From Enterovibrio coralii (GTDB lineage Bacteria > Pseudomonadota > Gammaproteobacteria > Enterobacterales > Vibrionaceae), in assembly GCF_001559595.1 (NCBI RefSeq), contig NZ_LNTY01000059.1, forward strand, positions 166,783 to 230,782: a DNA stretch of 64,000 bases, given 5' to 3'. The translations under genes and the position numbers were made by a program. The notes below the pieces were generated by a model, which was not told the origin of the DNA, did not search any database, and worked only from the letters and a program-made list of their open reading frames with translations. Below are positions 29,328-38,811 of this stretch, in pieces (position 1 is the stretch's first letter; each line of letters opens with the position of its first letter).

Positions 29328-31822
29328 GTGTCCACCAACGATTTACCTTGGTATAGAACCATGAGTTTTAAGGCCCTTTGGATATTGGGCCTTATGCTTG
29401 CTGTGGTTGTCATTACGATTGCCTACGTGATGGAAACTACTGGCGACAGTATGGTGCGTGACAGTGCGAACCAACGTGTCGAAGCGCAAGTGGAAAACGT
29501 TGCGCGAACGCTTGGTCAGCTTTCTAACAACGTTAGTACCGTTGCCTTGTCATTGGCCGATACGCTGGAGCTTTCGGATTCCCCCGAAGAAATCGAACAC
29601 AAATTGGCAGTGATGCTCAGTAACGAAAACATTCGTAGCGTGGTGGCAAGCGGCGGTTTTTGGCCTGAGCCAAATATCTATTCGCCGGGTGATGCCAAAG
29701 CGTCAGTCTTCATTGCCTTTAACGAAGATGGCTCATATCACCGTATTGATGATTACAACTCTGATACTGCGCGTCCTTATCACGTTGAAGAATGGTATGC
29801 GCCGACGAGATTTGTCAGAGGTGCGGCTTACTGGTCTCGTGCTTATGTTGATCCATACACCAACGAGCCTATGGTGACCTGCAGTGTTCCAATCATCAAA
29901 AATGATGAGTTTCGCGGCGTCGTCACCATCGACGTGCGTCTTGCGGAGTTGCGCGTCTTCCTCTCAAGAAGTGGCCAAAAGCTGGGCGGCTATTTAGCGA
30001 TGCTCGACCGCGGCGGACGCTTAATGTCCTACCCCGATTCGGTGAAGCCTGTAGCGTCCGGCACGCATCAACTGCCGAGTGTTTTGGAGATTGCTTACAG
30101 GGACAGTCGATTCAATGAATTGGCATTGGCCATCAGCTCTGCATTGCAAGGTGAGCGGTTGGCATTGCAAAGCAATGCGAATGTGCAGGATTTGGCTGAG
30201 CAGATTGTCATGGCGACACCTGACATTGATTTGGGCTACGCGCTTTCGATTGCCGCAGAACTGGACCCAGACCAAAGTGTCTTTCGAGGTACTGAAAAGC
30301 TCTTTATCCATCAACTTGATGTAGACCCTGTTCTCGATGAACCAACGCTCGTTTTAGCGCGCGTGCTGCCGGGCACCAACTGGATGCTAATTGGCGCGTT
30401 GCCTGAACGTTTGCTCAAAGTTGAAGCCACCACGCTAAAAAATGATCTGTTCTTTGCGATGGCATTTGTGGGGCTTTTACTGGTTGTCGTGACCTATTTG
30501 GCGATTCATTTTCATATCGTTAGGCCAATGGCGCGGGTTAGACACGCCTTGGAAACACAGGCACAGACGGGCCATTTTCACCGATTGACTACAAAGAGAA
30601 AGATGAACTCGGCATGTTGGTGCAGGAGTTCAACCAACTGAGTACGAATCTGGTTGAGACGCGTGAACGAGCAGTCGAGGCGGCAAGAACCAAGCAGCTA
30701 TTCCTCGCTAACATCAGTCACGAAATCCGTACGCCGATGAATGGCATACTTGGCGCAACCTCCTTGATGCAAGATGAAGGCATGTCAGGCAAACAAGCGG
30801 AATACCTGTCTGTGATTGCACACTCTTCACGCGGATTAATGTCGCTTATCAATAACATTCTTGATTTCAGTAAGATGGAATCAAATCACCTCAAGTTGGA
30901 AGAGGCCCCGTTCGATTTACAGGAAGTCGGACGTTACGTGCGTGAGTTGTTGTTGCCGACCATTCAGAACAAGCCTCAGTTAGCGTTTGATTTCCATTAC
31001 GACAGAGATTGTCCTCATCGTTTTATTGGTGACGCGCACCGCATCGAACAGGTGATGCTGAACTTGGTATCCAATGCGCTGAAGTTCACGGAAACAGGCT
31101 TGGTAACACTGAGAATTGGCATAAATCGCCAGCAAGACCGTTATGTAGGGGTGGTGATCAGTGTCGTCGATACGGGGGTGGGTATTGCGCCAGATAAGTT
31201 TGACCTGATTTTTGATGAGTTCCAGCAAGCGGATACGTCAACCACACGACAATTTGGTGGTTCTGGTTTGGGTCTGGCCATCACCAAGCAGCTTGTAGAG
31301 TTGATGGGCGGCGAAATCTTTGTAAACAGTGAAGTGGGACGAGGAAGTCAGTTTGATGTGACGTTACCGCTGCAAATCGAAGAGCATTCCAGCGATGAAA
31401 AAGGCCGTGAAATGCTTCGTGAGCATACCGATGCGTTCAAAGGTAAGCACTGTTTGCTGGTGGAAGATAACGCCATCAACATGATGATTGCTGAGAAGAT
31501 GTTGTCGAAGTTTGGTTTCACAGTGGACAAAGCCGTCGACGGTGTAGAAGCGATCGACAAAGTTTCCATGCAAGGCTATGACATCATCTTCATGGATATC
31601 CAGATGCCAAGGATGGACGGACTGGAAGCCACCCGACAGATCCGCGCTAACGATAACTTTAATAAACGGACGCCTATCGTTGCGATGACGGCCAACGTTC
31701 TGAAAGATGATATTTGGCGTTGCATCAGCAATGGAATGCAGGGGCACATAGGTAAGCCATTGCGCGAAAATGAGATTTTTGCAGTTTGCGTCAAAGCATT
31801 GTCGACCGAGGTAGAAGCGTAA
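29328..31822 (+). pseudogene. Hybrid sensor histidine kinase (Cache-HAMP-HisKA-HATPase-REC), frameshifted
   Basis: Predicted inner-membrane hybrid kinase, about 831 aa when restored. Transmembrane helix near residues 15-35, a periplasmic dCache-type sensor (WPEPNIYSPGD...WYAPTRFVRGAAYWSRAYVDPYTNEPM, typical of small-ligand Cache domains), a second helix, HAMP, HisKA with the phospho-His in ANISHEIRTPMNG, HATPase (GTGVGI-type and GGSGLGLAITKQL boxes), and a C-terminal receiver with Asp in FMDIQMPRMDG. The frame breaks near 30575 in CATTTTCACCG; one more T restores GHFSPIDYKEKDELGML, the end of HAMP. I prefer GTG 29328, which has TGAGGA before it; GTG 29316 overlaps the HPt stop by four bases. 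Confidence 0.88.
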
Positions 31823-31859
31823 AGAGACGTGATGAGATTGACCATTTGATGCGCGAAGG

Positions 31860-31873
31860 TTGATCTGAATCAA
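31860..31873 (+). promoter_or_regulatory. Perfect FNR-type box upstream of ygbA
   Basis: TTGATCTGAATCAA is an exact match to the FNR consensus TTGAT-N4-ATCAA. It lies 9 bp before the predicted ATG, closer than usual for activation of a promoter driving that start. Confidence 0.6.
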
Positions 31874-31882
31874 AGGTTTTTC

Positions 31883-32233
31883 ATGGCGACTGAGGAAAAT
31901 AGCGCGCCTATGAAAACTGTATCTAATTCGTCTGGCCCCCGACGCCAACCTCTTTGGCTCGTGCGCGCAATGACGACGCTTTATTGTAAGCATATTCACC
32001 GCGGCAGCCAGTTGTGCCCGCAATGTACAGCACTACTCGCATTTGAAGAAACAAGAACCTCTCAATGCGCAGAAGAAGGAAGCAAATCAGCCTGCAAAGA
32101 GTGTGACCGCCAGTGTTATCCCGATGCAACGAGATTGGAGATCAACCATATTACTCGTTGGGCGGCACCGAAACTGAGATGGCGTAAGCCATTGCTTGTC
32201 GCTAGACATTACGTTAGTACCATTCTGAATTAG
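31883..32233 (+). CDS. ygbA: YgbA family (nitrous oxide-stimulated promoter) protein
   Basis: Small Cys-rich protein of up to 116 aa. The core LYCKHIHRGSQLCPQCTALLAFEETRTSQC followed by CKECDRQCYPDATRLEI and a basic tail matches the YgbA_NO family. In E. coli ygbA belongs to the NsrR nitric-oxide regulon and helps growth recovery after nitrosative stress; the cysteines suggest a metal site. Alternative downstream starts (ATG at 31910) cannot be excluded, and an FNR-type box just before the first ATG makes the true start uncertain. Confidence 0.82.
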   Translation: MATEENSAPMKTVSNSSGPRRQPLWLVRAMTTLYCKHIHRGSQLCPQCTALLAFEETRTSQCAEEGSKSACKECDRQCYPDATRLEINHITRWAAPKLRWRKPLLVARHYVSTILN

Positions 32234-32259
32234 TTCTACATTCATTCAACCAAACACTG

Positions 32260-32284
32260 CAACGCGCCCTGACGGGCGCGTTTT
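32260..32284 (+). terminator. Terminator downstream of ygbA
   Basis: ACGCGCCC / GGGCGCGT stem followed by TTTT. Confidence 0.8.
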
Positions 32285-32311
32285 GCATTCTTCTTCCTCG
32301 TCTTATGCCAG

Positions 32312-32343
32312 CAAAAAAGAACCACACCGCAAGCGGCGTGGTG
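32312..32343 (-). terminator. Probable terminator of the quinone oxidoreductase gene
   Basis: ACCACACCGC / GCGGCGTGGT stem (with G-T pairs) and a T-run on the reverse strand, 75 bp after the stop. Confidence 0.65.
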
Positions 32344-32417
32344 CAACTGTGCAAAGCGATACGTATCGAAAGAACAACTCACGTTATAAACAAAGGGCTT
32401 TCTGTCAAAAAGACGGA

Positions 32418-33350
32418 CTAATCCATCGTGACAGCAATCTTGCCGCGCGTCCTTCCACTTTCACTTTGGTCAAATCCCTTCTGGAAGTCTGTCAGGGAAA
32501 TGGTTTGTGAAATAAACGGTTTGATGTCACCTCTCGCAATGAATTCTGTTGCGCGTTTAAGGAGTGATGCATCGCCTTGCACGAAGACAAATGAGGCGTC
32601 GACACCGGCTTCTTTCGCTGCCGCTTCTGTCTCTGGAAGTAGGCCACTGATACTGACTAGCTTTCCACCCGGTTTTAGCACGCGAATGGCTTGTGTTTGT
32701 GCTTCTCCGTAAAGCGATTCGAGAACGAGGTCGACGGGCTTTTCTGCTAAATAGCTGACGACATCTTGTTTCTCGTAATCAATGACTTCATCGGCTCCTA
32801 GTGACTCGACAAACGCTTTGTTTTTACTTGAGGTCATCACAATCACATGCGCGCCCATGATTTTGGCGAGCTGAATGGCAATATGACCCACTCCGCCAGC
32901 CCCTTGTTGGATGAGCAATCGTTGATTTCGATGCAGGTTGCCTTCGGTGATTAAGGCTTGCCATGCGGTCAGCAACACCATAGGCAGGGCACCCGCATCT
33001 TCATAGCTGATGCTTTCAGGCAGTAAGGCTAAGTGGTCGCGTTTCACGACGCAGTATTCTGCTAAGGTGCCATCCAAGCCAATTTCCGCCATCGCGAACA
33101 CGCGATCGCCGGGGTTAAAGGCCTTGGAAAACGCACCAGTCTCTATCACGTCACCCGCAACGTCCCAACCCAAAACAAGTGGCATGGGTTGCTTGGCAAG
33201 AAAACTCAGCATGCCATTACCAATTTTGTAGTCGACAGGGTTGATGGAGGAAGCGCGCACTCTCACGAGCACTTCATCAGGCTTTGGTTTCGGAATTTCA
33301 ATGTCTTGTAAAGTGACATCACCAAAATTGTCCATTCGTACTGCTTTCAT
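32418..33350 (-). CDS. Zinc-independent NADP-dependent quinone oxidoreductase (MDR family)
   Basis: Medium-chain dehydrogenase/reductase of 310 aa, quinone-reductase type. The N-terminal catalytic part has RASSINPVDYKIGNG and the nucleotide-binding fold has QQGAGGVGHIAIQLAK; zinc-binding cysteines of alcohol dehydrogenases are absent. It probably reduces quinones or enones with NADPH. Start MKAVRMDNFG has GGAG six bases upstream; the ATG two codons earlier would sit directly on that ribosome-binding site. Divergent from the LysR gene, which may regulate it. Confidence 0.9.
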   Translation of the reverse strand: MKAVRMDNFGDVTLQDIEIPKPKPDEVLVRVRASSINPVDYKIGNGMLSFLAKQPMPLVLGWDVAGDVIETGAFSKAFNPGDRVFAMAEIGLDGTLAEYCVVKRDHLALLPESISYEDAGALPMVLLTAWQALITEGNLHRNQRLLIQQGAGGVGHIAIQLAKIMGAHVIVMTSSKNKAFVESLGADEVIDYEKQDVVSYLAEKPVDLVLESLYGEAQTQAIRVLKPGGKLVSISGLLPETEAAAKEAGVDASFVFVQGDASLLKRATEFIARGDIKPFISQTISLTDFQKGFDQSESGRTRGKIAVTMD

Positions 33351-33495
33351 TGTCATCTCCGTCCGTGTTGATGAAAAAAGCTTAAGCGTTTCCATTTGAG
33401 ACAAAAATAACGTTATCCGAATAAGACTGTTTCCAAATTGGAAAATGTTTGATTGCATGGCGTCGTTACCCAAGTGCTCATGAGTAGGAAGATTT

Positions 33496-34392
33496 ATGGA
33501 CAAATTGACAGCCATGCACTTTTTTACGCGCGTTGCCTATCTTGGGAGCTTTTCGAAAGTTGCCAAGGAGCTGCATACCTCACCGTCCAATGTCAGTAAG
33601 CACATTGCGGATTTGGAGAGTCGACTGGGTGTCAGACTGTTGCAGCGTACGACACGAGTCACCACGCTGACCTTAGCTGGCGAGAAGTACCTCAAGCAGT
33701 GCGAGAATATTCTGGATTTAATTGGCACGGCTGAGAACGAGGTACTGGCGCAAAAGGAGCGCGTATCTGGCCTTATGCGGGTAAGTCTCCCCAGCCTTTT
33801 CGCGAACGCGGACACCAGCAGGATGCTCGCAGAGTTTATGGAAAAATACCCCGATTTGGATATCGAACTACACCTGAATGACAGGTTCGTGGACTTGGTG
33901 GATGAGGGATATGACCTCAGCGTCAGGGCGAGCTTTGTTCAACCGGATTCCAGTCTGATTTACCGTTTTGTGGGGAAAATTTGTATCGACCTGGTTGGCG
34001 CAAAAGGCTACTTCGAGAAACATGGATACCCGAAAAATGCCGCAGACCTTCAGCACCATGATTTCATCGATCACGGCAACAGTGCAGCAGGAACGGTTAT
34101 CCTCAGCAAAGCCGGTGTGCTCGAGCGCGTGAACGTTCACCAGCGTGTTCGCGCCAACAACACCCATATGGTGAGGGATTTGGTCGTCCAAGAGCAGGGC
34201 ATCGCCTTTATTCCAAGGCTGGCTACCCTCTATCATCCAGACCTTGAACGCGTTTTGACGGACTACGACCCCGGTTATCTGACGCTCAGTGTGGTGTACC
34301 CAGAGCGGCGCCACACGCCGCAGAAAGTCTACAAGTTCGTTGAGTTTCTTGCTGCTTGGTTCGAGCGCGAACGTCAAACACCTTGGCATTAA
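33496..34392 (+). CDS. LysR family transcriptional regulator
   Basis: 298-aa LysR-type regulator. The N-terminal winged helix (residues 1-60; SFSKVAKELHTSPSNVSKHIADLESRLGVRLLQRTTR) is complete, followed by a type-2 periplasmic-binding-like effector domain. It is divergent from the quinone oxidoreductase gene with 145 bp between them, the classic layout for a LysR regulator and its target. The effector is unknown. It is followed by a terminator and then the TRAP operon on the same strand. Confidence 0.92.
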   Translation: MDKLTAMHFFTRVAYLGSFSKVAKELHTSPSNVSKHIADLESRLGVRLLQRTTRVTTLTLAGEKYLKQCENILDLIGTAENEVLAQKERVSGLMRVSLPSLFANADTSRMLAEFMEKYPDLDIELHLNDRFVDLVDEGYDLSVRASFVQPDSSLIYRFVGKICIDLVGAKGYFEKHGYPKNAADLQHHDFIDHGNSAAGTVILSKAGVLERVNVHQRVRANNTHMVRDLVVQEQGIAFIPRLATLYHPDLERVLTDYDPGYLTLSVVYPERRHTPQKVYKFVEFLAAWFERERQTPWH

Positions 34393-34426
34393 CCGTCGCA
34401 TAGAAGCGTCACACTTCCTTTTATCT

Positions 34427-34450
34427 ATGGGTGGTTTTTCACCCATTTCA
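34427..34450 (+). terminator. Probable terminator downstream of the LysR gene
   Basis: ATGGGTG-6nt-CACCCAT hairpin followed by a T-rich stretch. Confidence 0.6.
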
Positions 34451-34592
34451 TTTTAACCACCTCTCAGTTCTGTTAATGCCTTGTTAATCCTTTTCCGCTA
34501 ACGCTGCCGTCCATCGCGTGATGGGCTAGTTAGTTAAAGGATTCGTTGGACATGCAGACGCATGTGAAATACATGGAAAGAGAGGGATTGTT

Positions 34593-35579
34593 ATGAAAAT
34601 GCTCAACAGAGTGCTTTGTGCATTAGCACTCTTTGCCGGCTTGTCGGCATTTGTACATGCCGCACCAGAAACCATCAAATTCTCACACGTTGTTGCAGAG
34701 AACACCCCAAAAGGGCAGATGGCACTGAAGTTCAGAGACTTGGTGGCAGAGCGCATCGGTGACAAATATGTGGTGGAGGTGTATCCAAACTCCCAATTGT
34801 TTGGTGACGGTAAAGAGATGGAAGCCTTACTGCTAGGTGATGTGCAGTTTATTGCGCCATCGTTGTCGAAGTTTTCCAAGTACACCAAACAGCTTCAACT
34901 TTACGATCTGCCCTTCCTGTTCAAAGACATGGAGGCTGTTGATCGCTTCCAACGCAGCGAAGCCGGTCAGGCATTACTGGAGTCTGTGAAGGGCAAAGGC
35001 ATGGTTGGCTTGGGATATTTGCACAATGGCTTGAAGCAACTGTCTGCGAACGATCCATTGCGCGTGCCGGCCGATGCTGATGGCAAAAAATTCCGCATCA
35101 TGAGCTCTGATGTACTGGCAGCACAGTTTGAGGCCGTAGAAGCCGTTCCGTTGAAAAAGCCATTCTCAGAGGTGTTTACGCTGCTCCAAACCCGCGCCAT
35201 TGACGGGCAGGAGAACACCTGGTCAAACATCTATTCCAAAAAATTCTTTGAAGTTCAGCCATATATCACGGAGTCGAACCACGGTGTGTTGGATTACATG
35301 GTGACAACATCCACAGAGTTTTGGATGCAGCTGCCGGATGAAGATCGTGAGGTTTTACAAACGGCACTAGCAGAAGCCGTTGCCCACGGTAACAAGATTG
35401 CGAACGAGAAAGCGATGAAAGATCGTCAGAACATCATCGATTCAGGTCGCAGCCAAATTATCACCCTGACGGACGATCAACGTCAGCAATGGGTGGAAGT
35501 GATGAAGCCGGTTTGGACGGAGTTCCAAGAGCAAATCGGTCCAGAGCTTATTGAAGCTGCTGTTGCGTCAAATCAGTAA
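34593..35579 (+). CDS. dctP: TRAP transporter substrate-binding protein DctP
   Basis: Periplasmic solute receptor of a tripartite ATP-independent transporter, 328 aa. A signal peptide covers about residues 1-23 (cleavage near FVHA-AP). The mature protein matches the DctP C4-dicarboxylate subfamily: IKFSHVVAENTPKGQMALKF, LPFLFKD, and GKKFRIMSSD with the arginine that binds the substrate carboxylate. The ATG follows GAGAGGGA. Uptake of malate, succinate or fumarate is the likely role. First gene of dctP-dctQ-dctM; no DctBD two-component genes are near. Confidence 0.93.
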   Translation: MKMLNRVLCALALFAGLSAFVHAAPETIKFSHVVAENTPKGQMALKFRDLVAERIGDKYVVEVYPNSQLFGDGKEMEALLLGDVQFIAPSLSKFSKYTKQLQLYDLPFLFKDMEAVDRFQRSEAGQALLESVKGKGMVGLGYLHNGLKQLSANDPLRVPADADGKKFRIMSSDVLAAQFEAVEAVPLKKPFSEVFTLLQTRAIDGQENTWSNIYSKKFFEVQPYITESNHGVLDYMVTTSTEFWMQLPDEDREVLQTALAEAVAHGNKIANEKAMKDRQNIIDSGRSQIITLTDDQRQQWVEVMKPVWTEFQEQIGPELIEAAVASNQ

Positions 35580-35583
35580 TACA

Positions 35584-35612
35584 AGAAGCCCGGCGTTCTG
35601 TCGGGCTTTTTC
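35584..35612 (+). terminator. Intercistronic terminator-like hairpin between dctP and dctQ
   Basis: AAGCCCG-9nt-CGGGCTTTTT lies right after the dctP stop and before the dctQ ribosome-binding site. Partial termination here would give more binding protein than membrane subunits. Confidence 0.75.
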
Positions 35613-35624
35613 ATGGAGTTTGCA

Positions 35625-36179
35625 ATGATTCGGTTATTACACCGCTTTGAAGAGGCTGGGATTGGCCTCTTACTGGTGGCAATGACACTGTTGGTGTTTA
35701 TGGAAGTGATTCTGCGCTTCTTCTTCAACGAAGGCCTCCTTTGGGCGCAAGAATTAACACTGTATCTTTCGGCTTGGATGGTTTTAATGGGCGCATCGTG
35801 GGGACTTCGCGAAGGCGCGCATATTGGCGTAGATGCTGCCATCAAGCACCTTTCCCCAGAGTTACAAAAAGTTGTCACGCTTATCGCCTTGGCATTGTGC
35901 CTTGCCTACTGTGGCCTGTTTCTCTATGGCTCATGGATTTATCTCAGCAAGATGAAAATGATCGGTATTGAGATGGAAGACATGCCGATTGAAAAATGGA
36001 AAGCCATGTCCTGTCTGATATTAGGTTTCGGCTTGCTGGCCTTGAGGGTTTGCACCATTGCCTATGAAGTGACGAAAGGCACACGCAAAGGCTTCGGCTT
36101 TGTCGATGAAGCGGAAGAAAGTATGCATTTGGCAGAAGAAATAGCGGAGGAAGCGGCTGACAAGGAGAGTAACAAATGA
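35625..36179 (+). CDS. dctQ: TRAP transporter small permease DctQ
   Basis: Four-helix membrane subunit of 184 aa. Helices and the family signature FMEVILRFFFNEGLLWAQELTLYLSAWMVLMGASWGLREGAHIGVD are clear. The ATG at 35625 has GGAG at suitable spacing; an ATG at 35613 is in frame but has none. Its 3' end overlaps dctM by ATGA, so the two are translationally coupled. Confidence 0.93.
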   Translation: MIRLLHRFEEAGIGLLLVAMTLLVFMEVILRFFFNEGLLWAQELTLYLSAWMVLMGASWGLREGAHIGVDAAIKHLSPELQKVVTLIALALCLAYCGLFLYGSWIYLSKMKMIGIEMEDMPIEKWKAMSCLILGFGLLALRVCTIAYEVTKGTRKGFGFVDEAEESMHLAEEIAEEAADKESNK

Positions 36180-37579
36180 CCATCGCAGTACTGTTTGGAT
36201 TACTTTTCCTGTGCATGTTTATGGGAATGCCGATTGCGATAGCTCTGGGGCTATCAAGTGTGGCAACCATATTGATGTTCTCGAACGATTCTCTGGCGTC
36301 AATTTCACTCAAGCTCTTTGAGGCAACCAGTGAACACTACACGCTGCTTGCCATTCCGTTTTTTATTTTGTCTTCGGCCTTCCTCTCGACGGGTGGCGTG
36401 GCAAGACGCCTGATTAACTTTGCGATTGATTCCGTCGGTCATGTGAAAGGCGGCTTGGCGATGGCATCTGTCATGGCGTGTATGCTCTTTGCTGCCGTGT
36501 CAGGAAGCTCGCCAGCAACGGTGGCGGCCATCGGTTCTATCGTGATTGTCGGCATGGTGAAAGCGGGTTACCCCAAAGCGTTTGCCGCAGGGGTAATTGC
36601 CAATGCGGGTACGCTCGGCATTTTAATTCCACCTTCCATCGTGATGCTGGTTTATGCCGCGGCGACAGAAGTGTCTGCGTCACGAATGTTTATGGCAGGT
36701 TTCATTCCTGGGCTGATGATGGGTGGCATTTTGATGCTGGCGATATATATCGTTGCCCGCATCAAAGGATTGCCATCTCAACCGTTCCCCGGCTTTGCGG
36801 CACTGGCATTTTCAGGTGCCCGCGCACTTGGCGGTTTGATGCTTATCATCATCGTGCTGGGTTCTATTTACGGCGGTGTGGCAAGTCCAACAGAAGCGGC
36901 GTCCGTGGCGGCGGTTTACGCTTGGCTCGTCAGTGTGTGGGGTTATCGCGATATTGGCCCGCTCAAAGACGTAGCGTGGCGCAAAGAGGGCGAGAATGCG
37001 CTCGCGATGTTGGCGAGAAACCTCGTCTTACTCCCTGTGGTCATGGTGCGCTCTTTCACCGACAAAGAAGTGAACCATGTCGTTAAGGATGCCGCGAAAG
37101 TCAGCATCATGCTGCTTTTCATCATCGCTAACGCCATGCTGTTCGCTCATGTGCTGACGACAGAGCGCATCCCACACACGATTGCGGAAACGATTGTGGC
37201 GTGGGGGTTACCTGCGTGGGGCTTTTTGATCGTGGTGAACATTTTGCTGCTCATCGCGGGCAACTTTATGGAACCGTCCGCGATCCTTTTGATCATGGCA
37301 CCGATCTTGTTCCCGATTGCAGTACAGCTTGGGATCGACCCGATTCACCTTGGGATCATCATGGTAGTCAACATGGAAATTGGCATGCTGACGCCACCGG
37401 TCGGGTTGAATCTGTTTGTGACGGCGGGTATCACGGGAGAGAGCATGGGCTGGGCGATAAAAGCGGCGTTGCCTTGGCTGGGACTGCTTTTGATCTTCCT
37501 GATATTGATCACCTACATTCCACAAATATCGCTGTTCTTGCCAGATTATCTCGACTCGCTACGGGGCTATAAGTCGTAA
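36176..37579 (+). CDS. dctM: TRAP transporter large permease DctM
   Basis: Large membrane subunit that carries out sodium-coupled transport, 467 aa with about 12-13 hydrophobic helices. Family motifs are present: MGMPIAIALGLSS at the start, AAVSGSSPATVAAIGSI, GTLGILIPPSIVMLVYA, and GNFMEPSAILLIMAPILFPIA. There is an unusual hydrophilic insert near residues 255-310 (around DVAWRKEGENALAMLARN...KEVNHVVKDAAKVS) also known in dicarboxylate DctM proteins. Last gene of the operon. Confidence 0.94.
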   Translation: MTIAVLFGLLFLCMFMGMPIAIALGLSSVATILMFSNDSLASISLKLFEATSEHYTLLAIPFFILSSAFLSTGGVARRLINFAIDSVGHVKGGLAMASVMACMLFAAVSGSSPATVAAIGSIVIVGMVKAGYPKAFAAGVIANAGTLGILIPPSIVMLVYAAATEVSASRMFMAGFIPGLMMGGILMLAIYIVARIKGLPSQPFPGFAALAFSGARALGGLMLIIIVLGSIYGGVASPTEAASVAAVYAWLVSVWGYRDIGPLKDVAWRKEGENALAMLARNLVLLPVVMVRSFTDKEVNHVVKDAAKVSIMLLFIIANAMLFAHVLTTERIPHTIAETIVAWGLPAWGFLIVVNILLLIAGNFMEPSAILLIMAPILFPIAVQLGIDPIHLGIIMVVNMEIGMLTPPVGLNLFVTAGITGESMGWAIKAALPWLGLLLIFLILITYIPQISLFLPDYLDSLRGYKS

Positions 37580-37580
37580 A

Positions 37581-37609
37581 TAAAAAGGGCGCAAATTGCG
37601 CCCTTTTTC
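37581..37609. terminator. Bidirectional terminator between dctM and the M20 peptidase gene
   Basis: AAAAAGGGCGCAA / TTGCGCCCTTTTT stem between convergent genes. Confidence 0.88.
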
Positions 37610-37622
37610 ATGCTGTTAGCGA

Positions 37623-38744
37623 TTACGCCAGTTTCGCGATAACGCGTTGCAGCATTTGGATACGTGGCTCGATAGAGTCCAAGTCTAGGTATTCTGCATC
37701 GCTGTGGAAACCTGCGCCGATAGGGCCCAGACCGTCCAGCGTTGGAACACCCAAGATAGCTGTCAGGTTTGCGTCTGAACCGCCACCTACTGCTTGCCAA
37801 GTGATGTTCATGCCAAGCTCTGCGCCAGTTTCTTCAATCATTGCCATCAGCGATTCAGTCTTCTCGCTTGGGGTCATTGAAGGCTTGTACGCCTCACGGT
37901 CAAGAACCACAGACACACCGTCGATAAATGGCAGATCTGCCATTGCGCGCAGCTTCTCGTCAACGGCAGCGTATTCGTCGTTGTCCCAGAAACGCACGTC
38001 AACAACCGCAGTTGCCAGCTCAGGTACGATGTTCGCACCGTCACCGCCGCTGACGACGCCAACATTCAGTGTGGTGCCAGTGTCAAAGTTGGTCATGCCA
38101 TTGATGGCAACAATCCACTGCGCCATTTCAGAAATCGCGCTGCGACCGTTTTGTGGTTCGTTACCCGCGTGCGCAGCTTTACCGTTGAAGGTCATCTTGT
38201 AGCGCGCCATACCTTTACGCGCTTTAACCAAAGAGCCATCAGCACGCGCCGCTTCGCAAACCAGAACGTGACGAGCATTCACCGCCACAGATTTCAGCCA
38301 CTCGCTTGAGTGCAAAGAGCCGATCTCTTCATCTGGGTTCATGCAAACACAAATCGACATGTTATCCAGAACCGCTTTGTCCAGCGTGCGCAGCGCGTAA
38401 ACGATGTTCAGCAGGCCAGATTTCATGTCTGATACGCCAGGGCCGAATGCACGGTTACCTTCAACGCTCATTGGGCGTTTTGCAGCGGTACCAACAGGGA
38501 ATACGGTGTCCATGTGGCCGATCAGCATCAGATCGATAACGTCGTTTTCAGGCTTGTTGCGAATTTCCAGACCTGGGCCTGCAATGCCGCAATCAACGCG
38601 CTTGATGTTCCAGCCGCCCATTTCTTCGTATTTTGCAGCCATGATGTCTGCAACCACTTCAATGCCTTCAACGGTCAGTGTGCCACAGTCAACATTTACC
38701 AGTGGACGAAGTTCTTCAAGGTAAGCGTCTAATGAAAAGCTCAT
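37623..38744 (-). CDS. M20 family metallopeptidase (carboxypeptidase G2-like)
   Basis: Cytoplasmic di-zinc peptidase of 373 aa. Metal-binding and catalytic motifs are in order: GHMDTVFP (His and Asp), GVSDMKSGLL (bridging Asp), NPDEEIGS (Glu pair), CEAARADG, and a C-terminal AVGGGSDAN with GFHSDAEYL (last His ligand). The dimerisation domain lies between about residues 175 and 290. It resembles glutamate carboxypeptidases that remove C-terminal residues from N-acyl or dipeptide substrates. It follows yjiH-yjiG with a 67-bp gap, suggesting that it acts on a compound imported or exported by them. Confidence 0.88.
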   Translation of the reverse strand: MSFSLDAYLEELRPLVNVDCGTLTVEGIEVVADIMAAKYEEMGGWNIKRVDCGIAGPGLEIRNKPENDVIDLMLIGHMDTVFPVGTAAKRPMSVEGNRAFGPGVSDMKSGLLNIVYALRTLDKAVLDNMSICVCMNPDEEIGSLHSSEWLKSVAVNARHVLVCEAARADGSLVKARKGMARYKMTFNGKAAHAGNEPQNGRSAISEMAQWIVAINGMTNFDTGTTLNVGVVSGGDGANIVPELATAVVDVRFWDNDEYAAVDEKLRAMADLPFIDGVSVVLDREAYKPSMTPSEKTESLMAMIEETGAELGMNITWQAVGGGSDANLTAILGVPTLDGLGPIGAGFHSDAEYLDLDSIEPRIQMLQRVIAKLA

Positions 38745-38771
38745 AATTACTCCAGAATTCCATTTGGAAAG

Positions 38772-38800
38772 CTGCGCTGAAAACGTGGTTTGCAGCGCAG
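38772..38800 (-). other. Intercistronic stem-loop between yjiG and the M20 gene
   Basis: Perfect 8-bp stem CTGCGCTG / CAGCGCAG with a 13-nt loop, without a T-run on the reverse strand. It may stabilise the upstream mRNA segment rather than terminate. Confidence 0.5.
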
Positions 38801-38811
38801 AAAGTCAGGGA

